Assembly (NCBI RefSeq): GCF_015477605.1
Contig: NZ_JADLQX010000012.1
Location: 124,001-188,000, forward strand
From: Nocardia amamiensis
GTDB lineage: Bacteria > Actinomycetota > Actinomycetes > Mycobacteriales > Mycobacteriaceae
Reading direction: 5' to 3'
DNA length: 64,000 bases
A model generated the notes under the pieces. That model was not told the DNA's origin. It saw only the letters and a program-made list of their open reading frames with translations, and ran no database searches. Made by a program: the position numbers and the translations under genes. This document shows, piece after piece, positions 35,079-44,349 of the stretch; within the stretch, counting starts at the first letter, position 1; each line of letters starts with the position of its first letter.

Positions 35079-35923
35079 ACTGGACGCTGACCCCGGACCA
35101 GTTCGCGCTGGCTTGGTCGCGCACCGACGGCGATCGAATCCCCTATCCCCTCGCCGTACGTCTGTCCGCACGCGACACCGGGGAGCGAGCAGCGCAGTTG
35201 CCAGCGCTCGAGCGCTGGTGCGATGACGTGCTGGACGCGGATCTGGAAGCGGCGCTGCGCGTTCTCGCGCAGCCGGACCTGCGGATCGAGGTGTTCGGTC
35301 AGCGTGATTCGGCACCGGCCCCGGCGACCTGCGTTCCGCACCGGGATGGCGGACCGTTGACGCCGCCTCCGGCACCGTCGGCGAATGGCGAGCAGGCACC
35401 CGGCACGGCTCCACGGCCAATCCGGATTCTCGGCGCCGTAACCGGCAACGTCGCGGTGGTCGCGGCGCAGCGGGCGGGTGCGACGGCGGATCGCGGAGGC
35501 GACGTGCGGTTGTTCGTCGGCAGCTCTAAAAACCTATGTGCGCGGGTGGTTTCGATGCTGCCGGAAAACGTTCCTGGCACCCTGGGGCGCCTGACCGCTC
35601 CCCGTGCCCAAGTGGGCGAGGACAGCCGCAATCTGGTGACCATCCCGGTCGCCGGTCCGTCCACGCCGGCCCGGATCCGCAAGCTGCTGAAGCAACCGCG
35701 CGATGGCATCGGCCAGATCGTCGTCTCCGCCCGCCGCGGCACGGGCGAGCCGCGCCCGTTCGGCGTGCTGTGCTGGATCGACGTCGTCGCCGACGGCCGA
35801 TACGCCGTGCGCACCGGTACCGACGTCGACATCGTCGCCGTGACCGCGGACCGTTTCGCCGCCCAGTTGCGCCCGCTGGTCAGCGCGGCCGCGCGCACGT
35901 CCACGGCCTACGCCCAACGCTGA
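35075..35923 (+). CDS. EspG-family type VII secretion chaperone (second copy)
   Basis: 282-aa EspG-like protein. The GTG at 35075 overlaps the PPE-like stop and gives MNWTLTPDQFALAWSRTDGD. The family C-terminal strand appears as GVLCWIDVVADGRYAVRTG. It should bind the PPE-like product for delivery to an ESX complex, but no ESX membrane genes (eccB-E, mycP) are in the window. It is more divergent than the copy at 16071-16850 in its middle, which is Pro-rich (PLTPPPAPSANGE). Confidence 0.8.
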   Translation: MNWTLTPDQFALAWSRTDGDRIPYPLAVRLSARDTGERAAQLPALERWCDDVLDADLEAALRVLAQPDLRIEVFGQRDSAPAPATCVPHRDGGPLTPPPAPSANGEQAPGTAPRPIRILGAVTGNVAVVAAQRAGATADRGGDVRLFVGSSKNLCARVVSMLPENVPGTLGRLTAPRAQVGEDSRNLVTIPVAGPSTPARIRKLLKQPRDGIGQIVVSARRGTGEPRPFGVLCWIDVVADGRYAVRTGTDVDIVAVTADRFAAQLRPLVSAAARTSTAYAQR

Positions 35924-36002
35924 ACGCCCGGCGGAACTCTGCCGCGTGGGAACGCGGCCCGGGACGATACGTTCCGGCCGGATCCCTGGCGCGCAGTCGA
36001 GT

Positions 36003-36350
36003 TCAGCTGGCCGCCTGCAATGCCAGGGTGGCGATTGCCGGGGCCATGTACAGCAGCGGGAACGGCGTGGTCTTGTAGGAGCGAGCACGCAGCGTGGTCA
36101 CAACGGCACCGGTGAAGTAGAGAATGAGACCGATGGCGGCGGCCACGCCCACGACCGGGATGAAGAAGCCGGCCACAAGGCCGACCGCCCCGGCGGCCTT
36201 GGCCGAGCCGAGCCAGTTCCACCACGACTTCGGTACGCCGTACTCCACCAAGGGCTCCACGACGAACTTCTGCCTGGTGAGCAGGGAGTAGGCCGAGAAG
36301 CCGATCCACAAGGCGGACAGGACACCAACGATGTAGTAAGCGGTGGTCAT
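36003..36350 (-). CDS. DoxX-family membrane protein
   Basis: 115-aa integral membrane protein with four hydrophobic helices, starting MTTAYYIVGVLSALWIGFSA. It contains the DoxX-type region GVPKSWWNWLGSAKAAGAVGLV. DoxX proteins take part in thiol/oxidative stress systems in mycobacteria, but small stand-alone members are poorly understood. The ATG at 36350 is chosen with AAGGGAA upstream. It is convergent with the EspG gene and divergent from the carbonic-anhydrase-like gene. Confidence 0.8.
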   Translation of the reverse strand: MTTAYYIVGVLSALWIGFSAYSLLTRQKFVVEPLVEYGVPKSWWNWLGSAKAAGAVGLVAGFFIPVVGVAAAIGLILYFTGAVVTTLRARSYKTTPFPLLYMAPAIATLALQAAS

Positions 36351-36533
36351 CGGAATCACGTTCCCTTCGCAGTTCGTTTTCACGTATCTGTCGAGGAGAC
36401 GATGGACCGGCCGCGAGTGTGACATGCGATGACTGGACCGAACCTGGTAGCGGAGCGCCCGTGGCTATCGGCACCGGCGCCGTCGACAGGGTCATCGGGT
36501 TGACGGCTGGAGCGGACTGCTTACGGTGTACGA

Positions 36534-37058
36534 GTGCCACTCTATGAATTCGAAGGCAAACGTCCCGAGGTCGATCCGTCGGCGTTCATCGCGCCGACCG
36601 CGACGCTGATCGGCGATGTGCGAGTCGAGGCGGGCGCCTCGATCTGGTACGGCGCGGTGCTGCGGGCGGACCTGGCGCCGATCGTCATCCGGGAACGCGC
36701 CAATATCCAGGACAACGCGGTCCTGCACGTGCCGCCGGACGTGCCGATGGAGATCGGTTCCGGCGCGACCATCGCGCACAGCGTGGTTTTCCACGGGGCC
36801 GCGGTCGGCGCCGAGGCCATCGTCGGCAACGGCACCACGGTGCTGGACCTGGCCACCATCGGGGCGGGCAGCATGATCGCCGCGCATTCGCTGGTGCCGC
36901 CCGGCGCCGAGATCCCCGACGGTGTGCTCGCCGCGGGATCGCCCGCCGAGGTGAAGCGCCCGATCGAGGGCACGCAAGCCCAGATGTGGGTGCGGCTGAA
37001 CCCGGGCTTCTACGCGGAGCTGGCGCAGCGCCATCGCAAGGGCATCACCGAGATCTGA
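36534..37058 (+). CDS. Gamma-class carbonic anhydrase-like protein
   Basis: 174-aa left-handed beta-helix protein with hexapeptide repeats (IGDVRVEAGASIWYGAVLRA, ANIQDNAVLHVPPD). Candidate zinc His residues lie in IAHSVVFHG and nearby, as in Cam/CaiE/YrdA proteins. It probably binds Zn or Fe and may hydrate CO2, but many relatives lack measurable activity. It starts at GTG 36534. It is convergent with the phosphoribosyltransferase gene, with six bases between the stops. Confidence 0.9.
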   Translation: MPLYEFEGKRPEVDPSAFIAPTATLIGDVRVEAGASIWYGAVLRADLAPIVIRERANIQDNAVLHVPPDVPMEIGSGATIAHSVVFHGAAVGAEAIVGNGTTVLDLATIGAGSMIAAHSLVPPGAEIPDGVLAAGSPAEVKRPIEGTQAQMWVRLNPGFYAELAQRHRKGITEI

Positions 37059-37064
37059 GCGCGC

Positions 37065-37688
37065 TCAGCACAGCAGCGCGGTGACCTCCGCGTCCCCGAG
37101 CTGATGGAAGTCACGGTAGGCGCCGCCGACGCCGCCCAGCGAGCGCGGCACCCACGGACAGACCACCTCGTCGGCCTCGTCGGCCACCCGGCGCATCGCC
37201 TCCGTCGAGGCGACCGGTATCGCGGCCACGACCCGCGCGGGCTGGTGGAGGCGCGCGACCCGGCAGGCGGCCGCGACGGTGGCGCCGGTCGCCATCCCGT
37301 CGTCGACGATCACCACCGTGCGTCCCTCCAGCGGAATCGGCTGGGCGTCGCCGCGCAGCACCTGCTTGCGCCGTTCCAACTCGGCGCGCTCCCTGGCCTC
37401 GATCGCGGCCACGTGCTGCTGCGATACGCCGGTGTGCGCCAGCACGTCCGAGTTGAGCACACGCACGCCGTCCTCGCCGATGGCGCCCATGGCCAGCTCC
37501 GGCTGCCACGGCACACCCAGCTTGCGAACCAAGAGGACGTCGAGGTCACCACCGATCACGTCGCGCACCGCGGCGGCCACCGGGACCCCGCCCCGGGGCA
37601 GGCCGAGCACCAGCGGGTTCGACGCCCGCAGGTGTTCCAGATGCGCACCCAGCGCGCGACCGGCCGAGGTCCGATCGGTGTAGACCAT
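37065..37688 (-). CDS. Phosphoribosyltransferase-domain protein
   Basis: 207-aa type I phosphoribosyltransferase fold. The PRPP motif is VVIVDDGMATGAT and the N-terminal hood has NPLVLGLPRGGVPVAA, a layout typical of the predicted phosphoribosyltransferases often seen in actinobacteria. The base or acceptor is unknown. The ATG at 37688 (MVYTDRTSAG) is chosen; a longer frame would run into the upstream gene. It lies 11 bp after the nitrilase-family gene on the same strand, so they form an operon. Confidence 0.88.
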   Translation of the reverse strand: MVYTDRTSAGRALGAHLEHLRASNPLVLGLPRGGVPVAAAVRDVIGGDLDVLLVRKLGVPWQPELAMGAIGEDGVRVLNSDVLAHTGVSQQHVAAIEARERAELERRKQVLRGDAQPIPLEGRTVVIVDDGMATGATVAAACRVARLHQPARVVAAIPVASTEAMRRVADEADEVVCPWVPRSLGGVGGAYRDFHQLGDAEVTALLC

Positions 37689-37699
37689 CGATTCGAACG

Positions 37700-38554
37700 C
37701 TACTCCGGTCCGCGCGCGGCGATCGAGAATCTGCGCAACGCGAGGCTCGGGTTGGTGGTGCGCACCTTGCTCAGGTACGCGAGGTCGATGCCCGCGGTCA
37801 GCACACCGGGCTCGTCGCCGAGTTCCGCGAGCACCGCACCGGTCGGGTCCACGATCATCGAGGCGCCCGCACCTCGCGGTGCTGCCTGATCCGCGGCGGC
37901 CACGTACACGGTGTTCTCGATGGCGCGGGCACGCACCAGCGTCGTCCACTGGTCCACCTTCCCCGGCCCTGGAATCCACTGCGCGGGCAGCAGCAGCACC
38001 TGCGCGCCGGCGGCGGCGACCCGGCGCACGCCTTCCGGGAAGCGCAGATCGAAGCAGGTCTGCATGCCGAATGTGACATCCGCGACGGTGAAGGTGGCCG
38101 GCGCTTCGATCGCGCCCGGCTCGACCACGTCGGACTCCACGTGCCCGAAGGCGTCGTAGAGGTGCACCTTCCGGTACCGCGTGACGAGGCCGCCGTCGGG
38201 TCCGAGCACGACGAGCGTGTTGCGAATCCGGTCACCACCGGGGGCGACTTGCTCTACCGTTCCGGCGACCAGAAACACCCCGAATTCGCGGGCGATATCG
38301 CCGAGTCCGGTGACGAACGGGCCGGTCAACGGCTCGGCGACGGCGACGACCCGCTCGTCGAGACGGGTCACGGCAAACATCGAGTATTCCGGCGCGACCA
38401 CCACGCGCGCCCCACGCTCGCCGGCCGCGCGCACGTGTTCGCGCAGCGCGCCGAGGTTGGCCGAAGGGTCGGTCGAGGGGGCGAACTGGACGACCGCCAC
38501 GTCCAGCTGATCCGGCGTCCGGTCCTGATGCGCGGGCGAGTCGTCCAGTTGCAT
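37700..38554 (-). CDS. Carbon-nitrogen hydrolase (nitrilase superfamily)
   Basis: 284-aa amidase-type enzyme. The Glu-Lys-Cys triad is visible: E56 in VAPEYSMF, K129 in YRKVHLYD and C167 in MQTCFDLRFPE. It is most like the Nit/omega-amidase branch, which removes faulty products such as deaminated glutathione or omega-amides. The ATG at 38554 is chosen; the longer frame would overlap the divergent helicase gene. It is first gene of the operon with the phosphoribosyltransferase. Confidence 0.9.
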   Translation of the reverse strand: MQLDDSPAHQDRTPDQLDVAVVQFAPSTDPSANLGALREHVRAAGERGARVVVAPEYSMFAVTRLDERVVAVAEPLTGPFVTGLGDIAREFGVFLVAGTVEQVAPGGDRIRNTLVVLGPDGGLVTRYRKVHLYDAFGHVESDVVEPGAIEAPATFTVADVTFGMQTCFDLRFPEGVRRVAAAGAQVLLLPAQWIPGPGKVDQWTTLVRARAIENTVYVAAADQAAPRGAGASMIVDPTGAVLAELGDEPGVLTAGIDLAYLSKVRTTNPSLALRRFSIAARGPE

Positions 38555-38616
38555 AGATCTCACCGTATTGGGGCGGTGGCCGGGACGGCCAGCACGAGGC
38601 AGTAAACTGCTGGTCA

Positions 38617-40404
38617 ATGAGTACCAATCAGGTCGACAGCGTTCCTGGCGACAACGACAGGGACACCGACGGCCCGTCTTTCGCCGATCTCGGTATCGAT
38701 GACCGCATCCTCGCCGCTATTGCCGACGTCGGCTATGAATCGCCTTCGCCGATTCAGGCCGCGACGATTCCCCCGCTGCTCTCCGGCGCCGATGTGGTCG
38801 GTCTCGCGCAGACCGGCACCGGCAAGACCGCCGCCTTCGCCATCCCGATCCTGATGGGCCTGGAGGCCACCGGCCGGAGCCCGCGCGCGCTCGTGCTCGC
38901 CCCGACCCGCGAGCTCGCGATCCAGGTCGCCGAGGCGTTCGGCCGCTACGCCGCGCACATCCCCGGCCTGCATGTGCTGCCGATCTACGGTGGCCAGAGC
39001 TACGGCGTCCAGCTGTCGGGCCTGCGCCGCGGCGCGCACGTCGTGGTCGGTACGCCGGGCCGGGTGATCGATCACCTGGAGAAGGGCACGCTCGACCTGT
39101 CGCAGCTGCAATACCTGGTGCTCGACGAGGCCGACGAGATGCTCAAGATGGGCTTCCAGGAGGACGTCGAACGCATCCTCGCCGACACGCCCTCGGACAA
39201 GCAGGTGGCGCTGTTCTCCGCGACCATGCCTCCGGCGATCCGCAAGATCTCCAAGCAGTACCTGCACGATCCGGTCGAGATCACGGTCAAGGCGAAGACC
39301 TCGACGGCCACCAACATCACCCAGCGCTGGGTGCTGGTCTCGCATCAGCGCAAGCTGGACGCGCTCACCCGGGTCCTCGAGGTCGAGTCGTTCGAGGCGA
39401 TGATCATCTTCGTCCGCACCAAGCAGGCCACCGAGGAGCTCGCCGAGAAGCTGCGCGCCAGGGGTTTCTCCGCCGCCGCGATCAACGGCGACATCGCGCA
39501 GAACCAGCGCGAGCGCACCATCGGCCAGCTCAAGTCCGGTTCGCTCGACATCCTGGTCGCCACCGACGTCGCCGCCCGCGGGCTGGACGTGGACCGCATC
39601 TCGCACGTGGTCAACTACGACATCCCGCACGACACCGAGTCCTACGTGCACCGGATCGGCCGCACCGGCCGGGCCGGCCGCAGCGGTGAGGCACTGCTGT
39701 TCGTGGCGCCGCGCGAGCGGCACCTGCTCAAGTCGATCGAGCGGGCCACCCGGCACCCGCTGACCGAGATGCAGTTGCCCAGCGTGGAAGACGTCAACGC
39801 CCAGCGCGTCACCAAGTTCGGCGACGCCATCACCGAGAACCTCACCTCGTCGAATATCGCGCTGTTCCGGAAGCTGATCGAGGATTACGAGCGCGAGCAC
39901 AACATCCCGCTGGCCGATATCGCGGCGGCACTGGCGGTCGGCTCGCACGACGGCGACAACTTCTTCATGGAGCCCGAGCCGGAGCCGGCCGAGCGCCCGC
40001 AGCGCGATCGTCCGCTGCGCGAGCGGCCCGCGCGGCGGTTCGAGGAGGACCGCGGCGGGTCGCACCACCGCGTCAGCGGAACGGAGCTGGCGACCTACCG
40101 GATCAGCGTCGGCAAGCGGCATCGCGTGGTGCCCGGCGCGATCGTCGGCGCGATCGCCAACGAAGGCGGCCTGCGCCGCAGCGATTTCGGGCACATCAGC
40201 ATCCGCCCCGATCACAGCCTCGTGGAGCTGCCCGCGCAGCTGCCCGCGGAGACGCTGGAGGCATTGCGGCGCACCAGGATCAGTGGTGTGCTGATCCAGT
40301 TGCAGCTGGACTCGGGTCCGCCGCAGCATCGCACGTTCAGCCGCGGCCAGCGCCGGGAGCGCGAGGGCGCCAAACGACCGGAGCGCCGTAAGCCACGCTC
40401 CTGA
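38617..40404 (+). CDS. deaD: DEAD-box ATP-dependent RNA helicase
   Basis: 595-aa RNA helicase. The motifs are complete: Q-motif region (SPIQAATIPPL), Walker A AQTGTGKT at ~65, PTREL, DEAD in LVLDEADEML near residue 170, SAT near 200, then ARGLD and HRIGRTGRAGR. The C-terminal DbpA-like RNA-binding domain (YRISVGKRHRVVPGAIVGAI) is followed by a basic tail. It acts in ribosome assembly, mRNA turnover and cold adaptation. The symbol reflects the CsdA/DeaD subgroup and is not certain beyond that. Confidence 0.93.
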   Translation: MSTNQVDSVPGDNDRDTDGPSFADLGIDDRILAAIADVGYESPSPIQAATIPPLLSGADVVGLAQTGTGKTAAFAIPILMGLEATGRSPRALVLAPTRELAIQVAEAFGRYAAHIPGLHVLPIYGGQSYGVQLSGLRRGAHVVVGTPGRVIDHLEKGTLDLSQLQYLVLDEADEMLKMGFQEDVERILADTPSDKQVALFSATMPPAIRKISKQYLHDPVEITVKAKTSTATNITQRWVLVSHQRKLDALTRVLEVESFEAMIIFVRTKQATEELAEKLRARGFSAAAINGDIAQNQRERTIGQLKSGSLDILVATDVAARGLDVDRISHVVNYDIPHDTESYVHRIGRTGRAGRSGEALLFVAPRERHLLKSIERATRHPLTEMQLPSVEDVNAQRVTKFGDAITENLTSSNIALFRKLIEDYEREHNIPLADIAAALAVGSHDGDNFFMEPEPEPAERPQRDRPLRERPARRFEEDRGGSHHRVSGTELATYRISVGKRHRVVPGAIVGAIANEGGLRRSDFGHISIRPDHSLVELPAQLPAETLEALRRTRISGVLIQLQLDSGPPQHRTFSRGQRREREGAKRPERRKPRS

Positions 40405-40463
40405 GCCGGGGAGGGTACGCCGAGGTAGACGCATCCGGACGGGTTCCGTCCACACCGCGCCGG

Positions 40464-40535
40464 GTCGAGCGAAGGCTCGCACAGCCGCTCATGCGCAGAC
40501 GAGCGAAGGCTCGAGCAGCCGCTATGCGCCGGGCC
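40464..40535. repeat. Short intergenic direct repeats
   Basis: Two imperfect copies of a ~28-bp unit (GAGCGAAGGCTCG, then AGCCGCT and ATGCG) lie head to tail between the helicase and the TM0106-type gene. A third degenerate copy seems to follow, and a related string (TTCGAGCGAAGGCGAGGCAG) occurs near 50660. Each unit can form a small GAGC..GCTC hairpin. It may be a genome-wide intergenic repeat. Confidence 0.5.
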
Positions 40536-40635
40536 ACGCGCAGTCGAGGCAGCCGCATAGCTACAGTGTTGCCGTCCGTGCGTAACGAGGCGCACACGGC
40601 AGCGGGTGTCCCGCGAAGACACAGGAGGGCCGCGT

Positions 40636-43600
40636 TTGTTCGTGTTCGGTGATCGTGTCGTCTGCACCGCCGTCGATCTTGTGCGCGCGGCGCACTGCGA
40701 ATTCGCCATGCTGCGCGCCCTCGATACCGAACTGGGCACCCTCCCAGCCGAACCCGGCACCGCCGCACCGGCGCCCGAACACGCACGTGAAATCGATGAC
40801 GCTCGGCAACGCCATCTCGCCGACTACCGCGCCCGGTTCCCGGGAGCGGTCGTGGAGATCGACCGCCCGCCGGACAACGTCGGAGACCCGGCCGAACCCA
40901 GCGATGGAGTGAGCGCATCGGCACCCAGTGATGGAGTGAGCGGTCGCGCATCGGCACGTATCGCGGCCCTGACGGCCGCGCACACCGAAACCGTCGCGGC
41001 CCTGCGCGCGGGCGCGCACGTCGTCCACGGCGCCACCTTCTTCGACGGCCGATTCCATAGCTCCTGTGACTTTCTGGTACGCGCGGAACATCGAGTCCGC
41101 TACACCGTGCACGGCGCCGCGCGCACGGCGGCGGATCGCGTGGGCGCCGCGCTCGAACTCGCCGCCTGCGCCGCCGCCCTCGACCGTTCGGGCGCGCTGA
41201 CCGCGCCTTTCGTCCGGCTGCACCTGGGCGAGGTGAGCATGGCCGAGGCGCTGAGCGAGCTGCTGCCGGTGTATCGGGCGCGCAGGCGCCGGGTGGAGCG
41301 CATCGTGGACGAGAAGCTCGGCGAACTGCTGCCGGTCCAGTGGGGCGACCCCCGCTATCTCGCCTGCGGCCGCTGCCGCACCTGCACCGCCGCCCTGTCG
41401 GCCGCCCGCGATCTGCTGCTCGTCGCCGGAATGGCGTCCCCGATCCGCGCCCGCCTGCGCGAAGCCGGAGTGAGCACCATCGATCGCCTGGCCGCCACCG
41501 AGATCGCGGTGCCGGGTGTGCCGCCGCGTACCGTCGCGGCGCTGCGTCGCCAGGCGGAAATCCAACTGCGGCGCGAAGTTTCGAACGAACCGACGTACGC
41601 CCTGACCGACCCGGCCGCGCTGGGCGCACTGCCGCCGCCCTCCCCCGGCGACCTCACGCTCACCATCGGGGGCGGCGGACGGATGCCCCGCACGGTCGAG
41701 ATCGGCGGCTTGGACAGTGTGCACCTGTCCCTGTGTTGGTCTTCCGGCCCGGATGAGCGGGGCGGCGGCGGGACCGCGGAACGCCGCGCGCTCGAGCAGG
41801 TGCTCGACTCTCTGGCACAGCGGCGGCGGATGTATCCGGACCTGCACATCTATCACTACACCTCGGCGGCGCGCACGGCGCTGCTGCACTGCGCCGGGCA
41901 GCACGGCGTCGGCGAGGAGTTCGTCGACGAGTTGCTCCGCGCGGGCGTCCTGGTCGACCTGTACCCGGTCGTACGCAACGCGATGATCATCGGCGAGCCG
42001 TCCTATGACCTGAGCACACTGCGGCGAATGTGGCCCGATGCGGAACATTCGAGCGACAATCACACCGTATTCCGGCTGCGCGATTGGCTGCTCGATTGTG
42101 CGTCCGAGCAACGTGATGCCCGGGACAGTGCGTGGAGCACGGTGCCCGTCGCAGGCGAAGCGGAGCCCGCGCCGGCGTCCCGGCAATGGTCACCGCGGGC
42201 TGCCGCGGTGGAATTCGCTGCGGGACCGGAAGGCGCACAGCATCCTGTCGACCATGCCGCCGAGCAGCACCTCGGACCGCAGGCAAGAGCCGGTTCGTGG
42301 TGGACCGCGACCGTCCCGGGCACGCCGGAACCCGCGCCGGCGCCCCGGCAATCGTCAGCGGGGGCTGGTGCGGCGGAATACGTGGCGGAACCGGGGGATG
42401 CACAGCATCCTGCCGAGCAGCACCTCGCACCGCAGGCAAGGGCCGGTTCGTGGTGGACCGCGGCCGTCCCGGCCGCGCCGGAACCCGCACCACCGCCCCG
42501 GCCGTCGTCTCTGGAGGCTGCCTTGGCGGAATACGCTGCGGGACTGGGTGATTCCCTGCACCCCGCGGCTTTGATGGCCGCCGCACTCGGCTATCACCGG
42601 CGCGAGCGGCAGCCGCTGTGGTGGGCCCATGCCGACCGGCTCAGCCACCCGGTGGACGAATGGCCCGACGCGCCAGGGGTTCTCGTCGCCGACTGGGGCA
42701 CGGTGGACACCAAATGGCATCGTCGCCCCGACCTCCCGACCATGCGGCGGTATCTGACGCTGACCGGCCGAATCGGAACCGGCGCTAGCGGCGCGGCGGG
42801 GCCGAGTGTGCTCACCCCCGGCACAACGGTCTACACCTTCTACGACCAGCCGCCGCCCGCGGGCATGGTCACCGCGGTCGGCCACCGGGCTACCGCGACG
42901 GCGACGGTGCTCGGATGCTCGGTGGACACCGAGTTCGACGACACCGTCCGGCTGGAGGAACTGCTGCCCGAAGGCTGCGAGCCCTACGACGAGCTGCCGA
43001 CCGCCATCGCGCCCGACCTGCCAGCCTGGGACGAAAACGCCGAACTCACGGTCGAACTGGCGGCGCAACAGTTGCTCATGACCCTCCCGGACACGCCGCG
43101 GGAAGCGGTCTTCGACATCCTCGCGCGCCGCCCGCCCCGGCTCCACGGCGGCGTGAGGTTGCCCGAGGTGCACGGCGATCATGCAGCGGCGATCACCGCG
43201 GCCGTGCGCGCGCTCGACCGCTCCTACGTCGCGGTGCAGGGACCGTCGGGAACCGGGAAGACTTCGACCACGGCCCGGGTGCTGGAGCGCCTGGTCACCA
43301 AGCACAACTGGCGCGTCGGCATCGTCGCGCGGGACCACGCGACCGTGGAGAACCTGCTCGACGCGATCGTGCGGGTCGGCGTGCTGCCGGAGCTGGTCGC
43401 CAAGAAGGACGCGGCGGCGGTCGCCCCGGTGTGGGCGGTGATCGACGCCGCCCGCTATCCGCGTTTCCTGGACAACGCCATCAGTGGCTGCGTGCTCGGC
43501 GGCACTCCGGCCGATTTCGCGAACGAGGAACTGGTGCCGCGTGAAGCCCTCGATCTGCTCCTGATCGCCGACGCGGGCCGTTTCGCGCTGGCCGACACCG

Positions 43601-44343
43601 TGGCCGTCGCCGCGAGCGCACGCAACCTGCTGCTGCTCGGCGATCCCGTGCCGTCGGCCGTGCGCGGGACCCATCCGGCTCCGGTCGGTGAATCAGTGCT
43701 CGGCTGGCTGGCCCAGGGGCGTCAGACTCTGCCCTCCGAACGCGGCTACTTCCTGGACCGGACCTGGCGGATGCATCCCGCGGTATGCGAACCCGTCTCC
43801 CGGCTGTACTACGACGGACGACTGCGCTCCAATGAAACCGTCACGCTGGCAAGGCGTCTGGACGGCGAGGAGCCCGGCGTGCGCACCGTCCTGGTCGACC
43901 ACCACGGGAGTGCCACCACCTCGCCCGCCGAGGCGCGGGAGGTGGTGCGCCGGGTCCGCGCGCTGCTCGGCATGTCCTGGACGATCGGCGCGACGACGCG
44001 CCGGGTGCACCCGCACGACATCTTCGTGGTCGCGCCATACGCCGCGCAGGTGGGGCGGATCCGGACCATGCTCGCCCGGGCGAAGATCGAGGACGTGCTG
44101 GTGGGCACGCCGGATCGATTCCGTGGCAGGGAAGCGGCGGTGGTGCTGCTTTCGATGACCACATCCAGCCCCGCCGACGCCCCTTACGGCATGCGGTCGC
44201 TGTTGTCCCGGGGGCTGATCCGCGCCGCGCTGTGCCGGGCCATGTGGAAGGCGATCATCATCCGCTCGCCGCTGCTCACCGAGTATCTGCCCGCCACCAT
44301 GGAAGAGCTGGCCGACCTGGGCGCGTTCCTGCGGCTGGGCTGA
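40636..44343 (+). CDS. TM0106-type RecB-nuclease/SF1-helicase with degenerate motifs
   Basis: About 1235 aa. The N-terminal half is a RecB-like nuclease domain and the C-terminal third an SF1 (Dna2/UvrD-like) ATPase. TTG at 40636 is chosen because AGGAGGG precedes it and MFVFGDRVVCTAVDLV matches family starts. Walker A is intact (GPSGTGKTS, K875). Other motifs differ from what I recall of the family. The nuclease D-T-K reads Y-T-V-H-G-A-A near residue 160. DEAGQ of motif II reads ADAGR at 978-982. GDPQQLP reads GDPVPSAV. NVAVSRAQ of motif VI reads IRAALCRAM. A Pro/Ala-rich segment with a repeated unit is inserted around residues 495-630. The protein looks like an inactive or repurposed copy. 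Confidence 0.75.
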   Translation: MFVFGDRVVCTAVDLVRAAHCEFAMLRALDTELGTLPAEPGTAAPAPEHAREIDDARQRHLADYRARFPGAVVEIDRPPDNVGDPAEPSDGVSASAPSDGVSGRASARIAALTAAHTETVAALRAGAHVVHGATFFDGRFHSSCDFLVRAEHRVRYTVHGAARTAADRVGAALELAACAAALDRSGALTAPFVRLHLGEVSMAEALSELLPVYRARRRRVERIVDEKLGELLPVQWGDPRYLACGRCRTCTAALSAARDLLLVAGMASPIRARLREAGVSTIDRLAATEIAVPGVPPRTVAALRRQAEIQLRREVSNEPTYALTDPAALGALPPPSPGDLTLTIGGGGRMPRTVEIGGLDSVHLSLCWSSGPDERGGGGTAERRALEQVLDSLAQRRRMYPDLHIYHYTSAARTALLHCAGQHGVGEEFVDELLRAGVLVDLYPVVRNAMIIGEPSYDLSTLRRMWPDAEHSSDNHTVFRLRDWLLDCASEQRDARDSAWSTVPVAGEAEPAPASRQWSPRAAAVEFAAGPEGAQHPVDHAAEQHLGPQARAGSWWTATVPGTPEPAPAPRQSSAGAGAAEYVAEPGDAQHPAEQHLAPQARAGSWWTAAVPAAPEPAPPPRPSSLEAALAEYAAGLGDSLHPAALMAAALGYHRRERQPLWWAHADRLSHPVDEWPDAPGVLVADWGTVDTKWHRRPDLPTMRRYLTLTGRIGTGASGAAGPSVLTPGTTVYTFYDQPPPAGMVTAVGHRATATATVLGCSVDTEFDDTVRLEELLPEGCEPYDELPTAIAPDLPAWDENAELTVELAAQQLLMTLPDTPREAVFDILARRPPRLHGGVRLPEVHGDHAAAITAAVRALDRSYVAVQGPSGTGKTSTTARVLERLVTKHNWRVGIVARDHATVENLLDAIVRVGVLPELVAKKDAAAVAPVWAVIDAARYPRFLDNAISGCVLGGTPADFANEELVPREALDLLLIADAGRFALADTVAVAASARNLLLLGDPVPSAVRGTHPAPVGESVLGWLAQGRQTLPSERGYFLDRTWRMHPAVCEPVSRLYYDGRLRSNETVTLARRLDGEEPGVRTVLVDHHGSATTSPAEAREVVRRVRALLGMSWTIGATTRRVHPHDIFVVAPYAAQVGRIRTMLARAKIEDVLVGTPDRFRGREAAVVLLSMTTSSPADAPYGMRSLLSRGLIRAALCRAMWKAIIIRSPLLTEYLPATMEELADLGAFLRLG

Positions 44344-44349
44344 CCGCGG

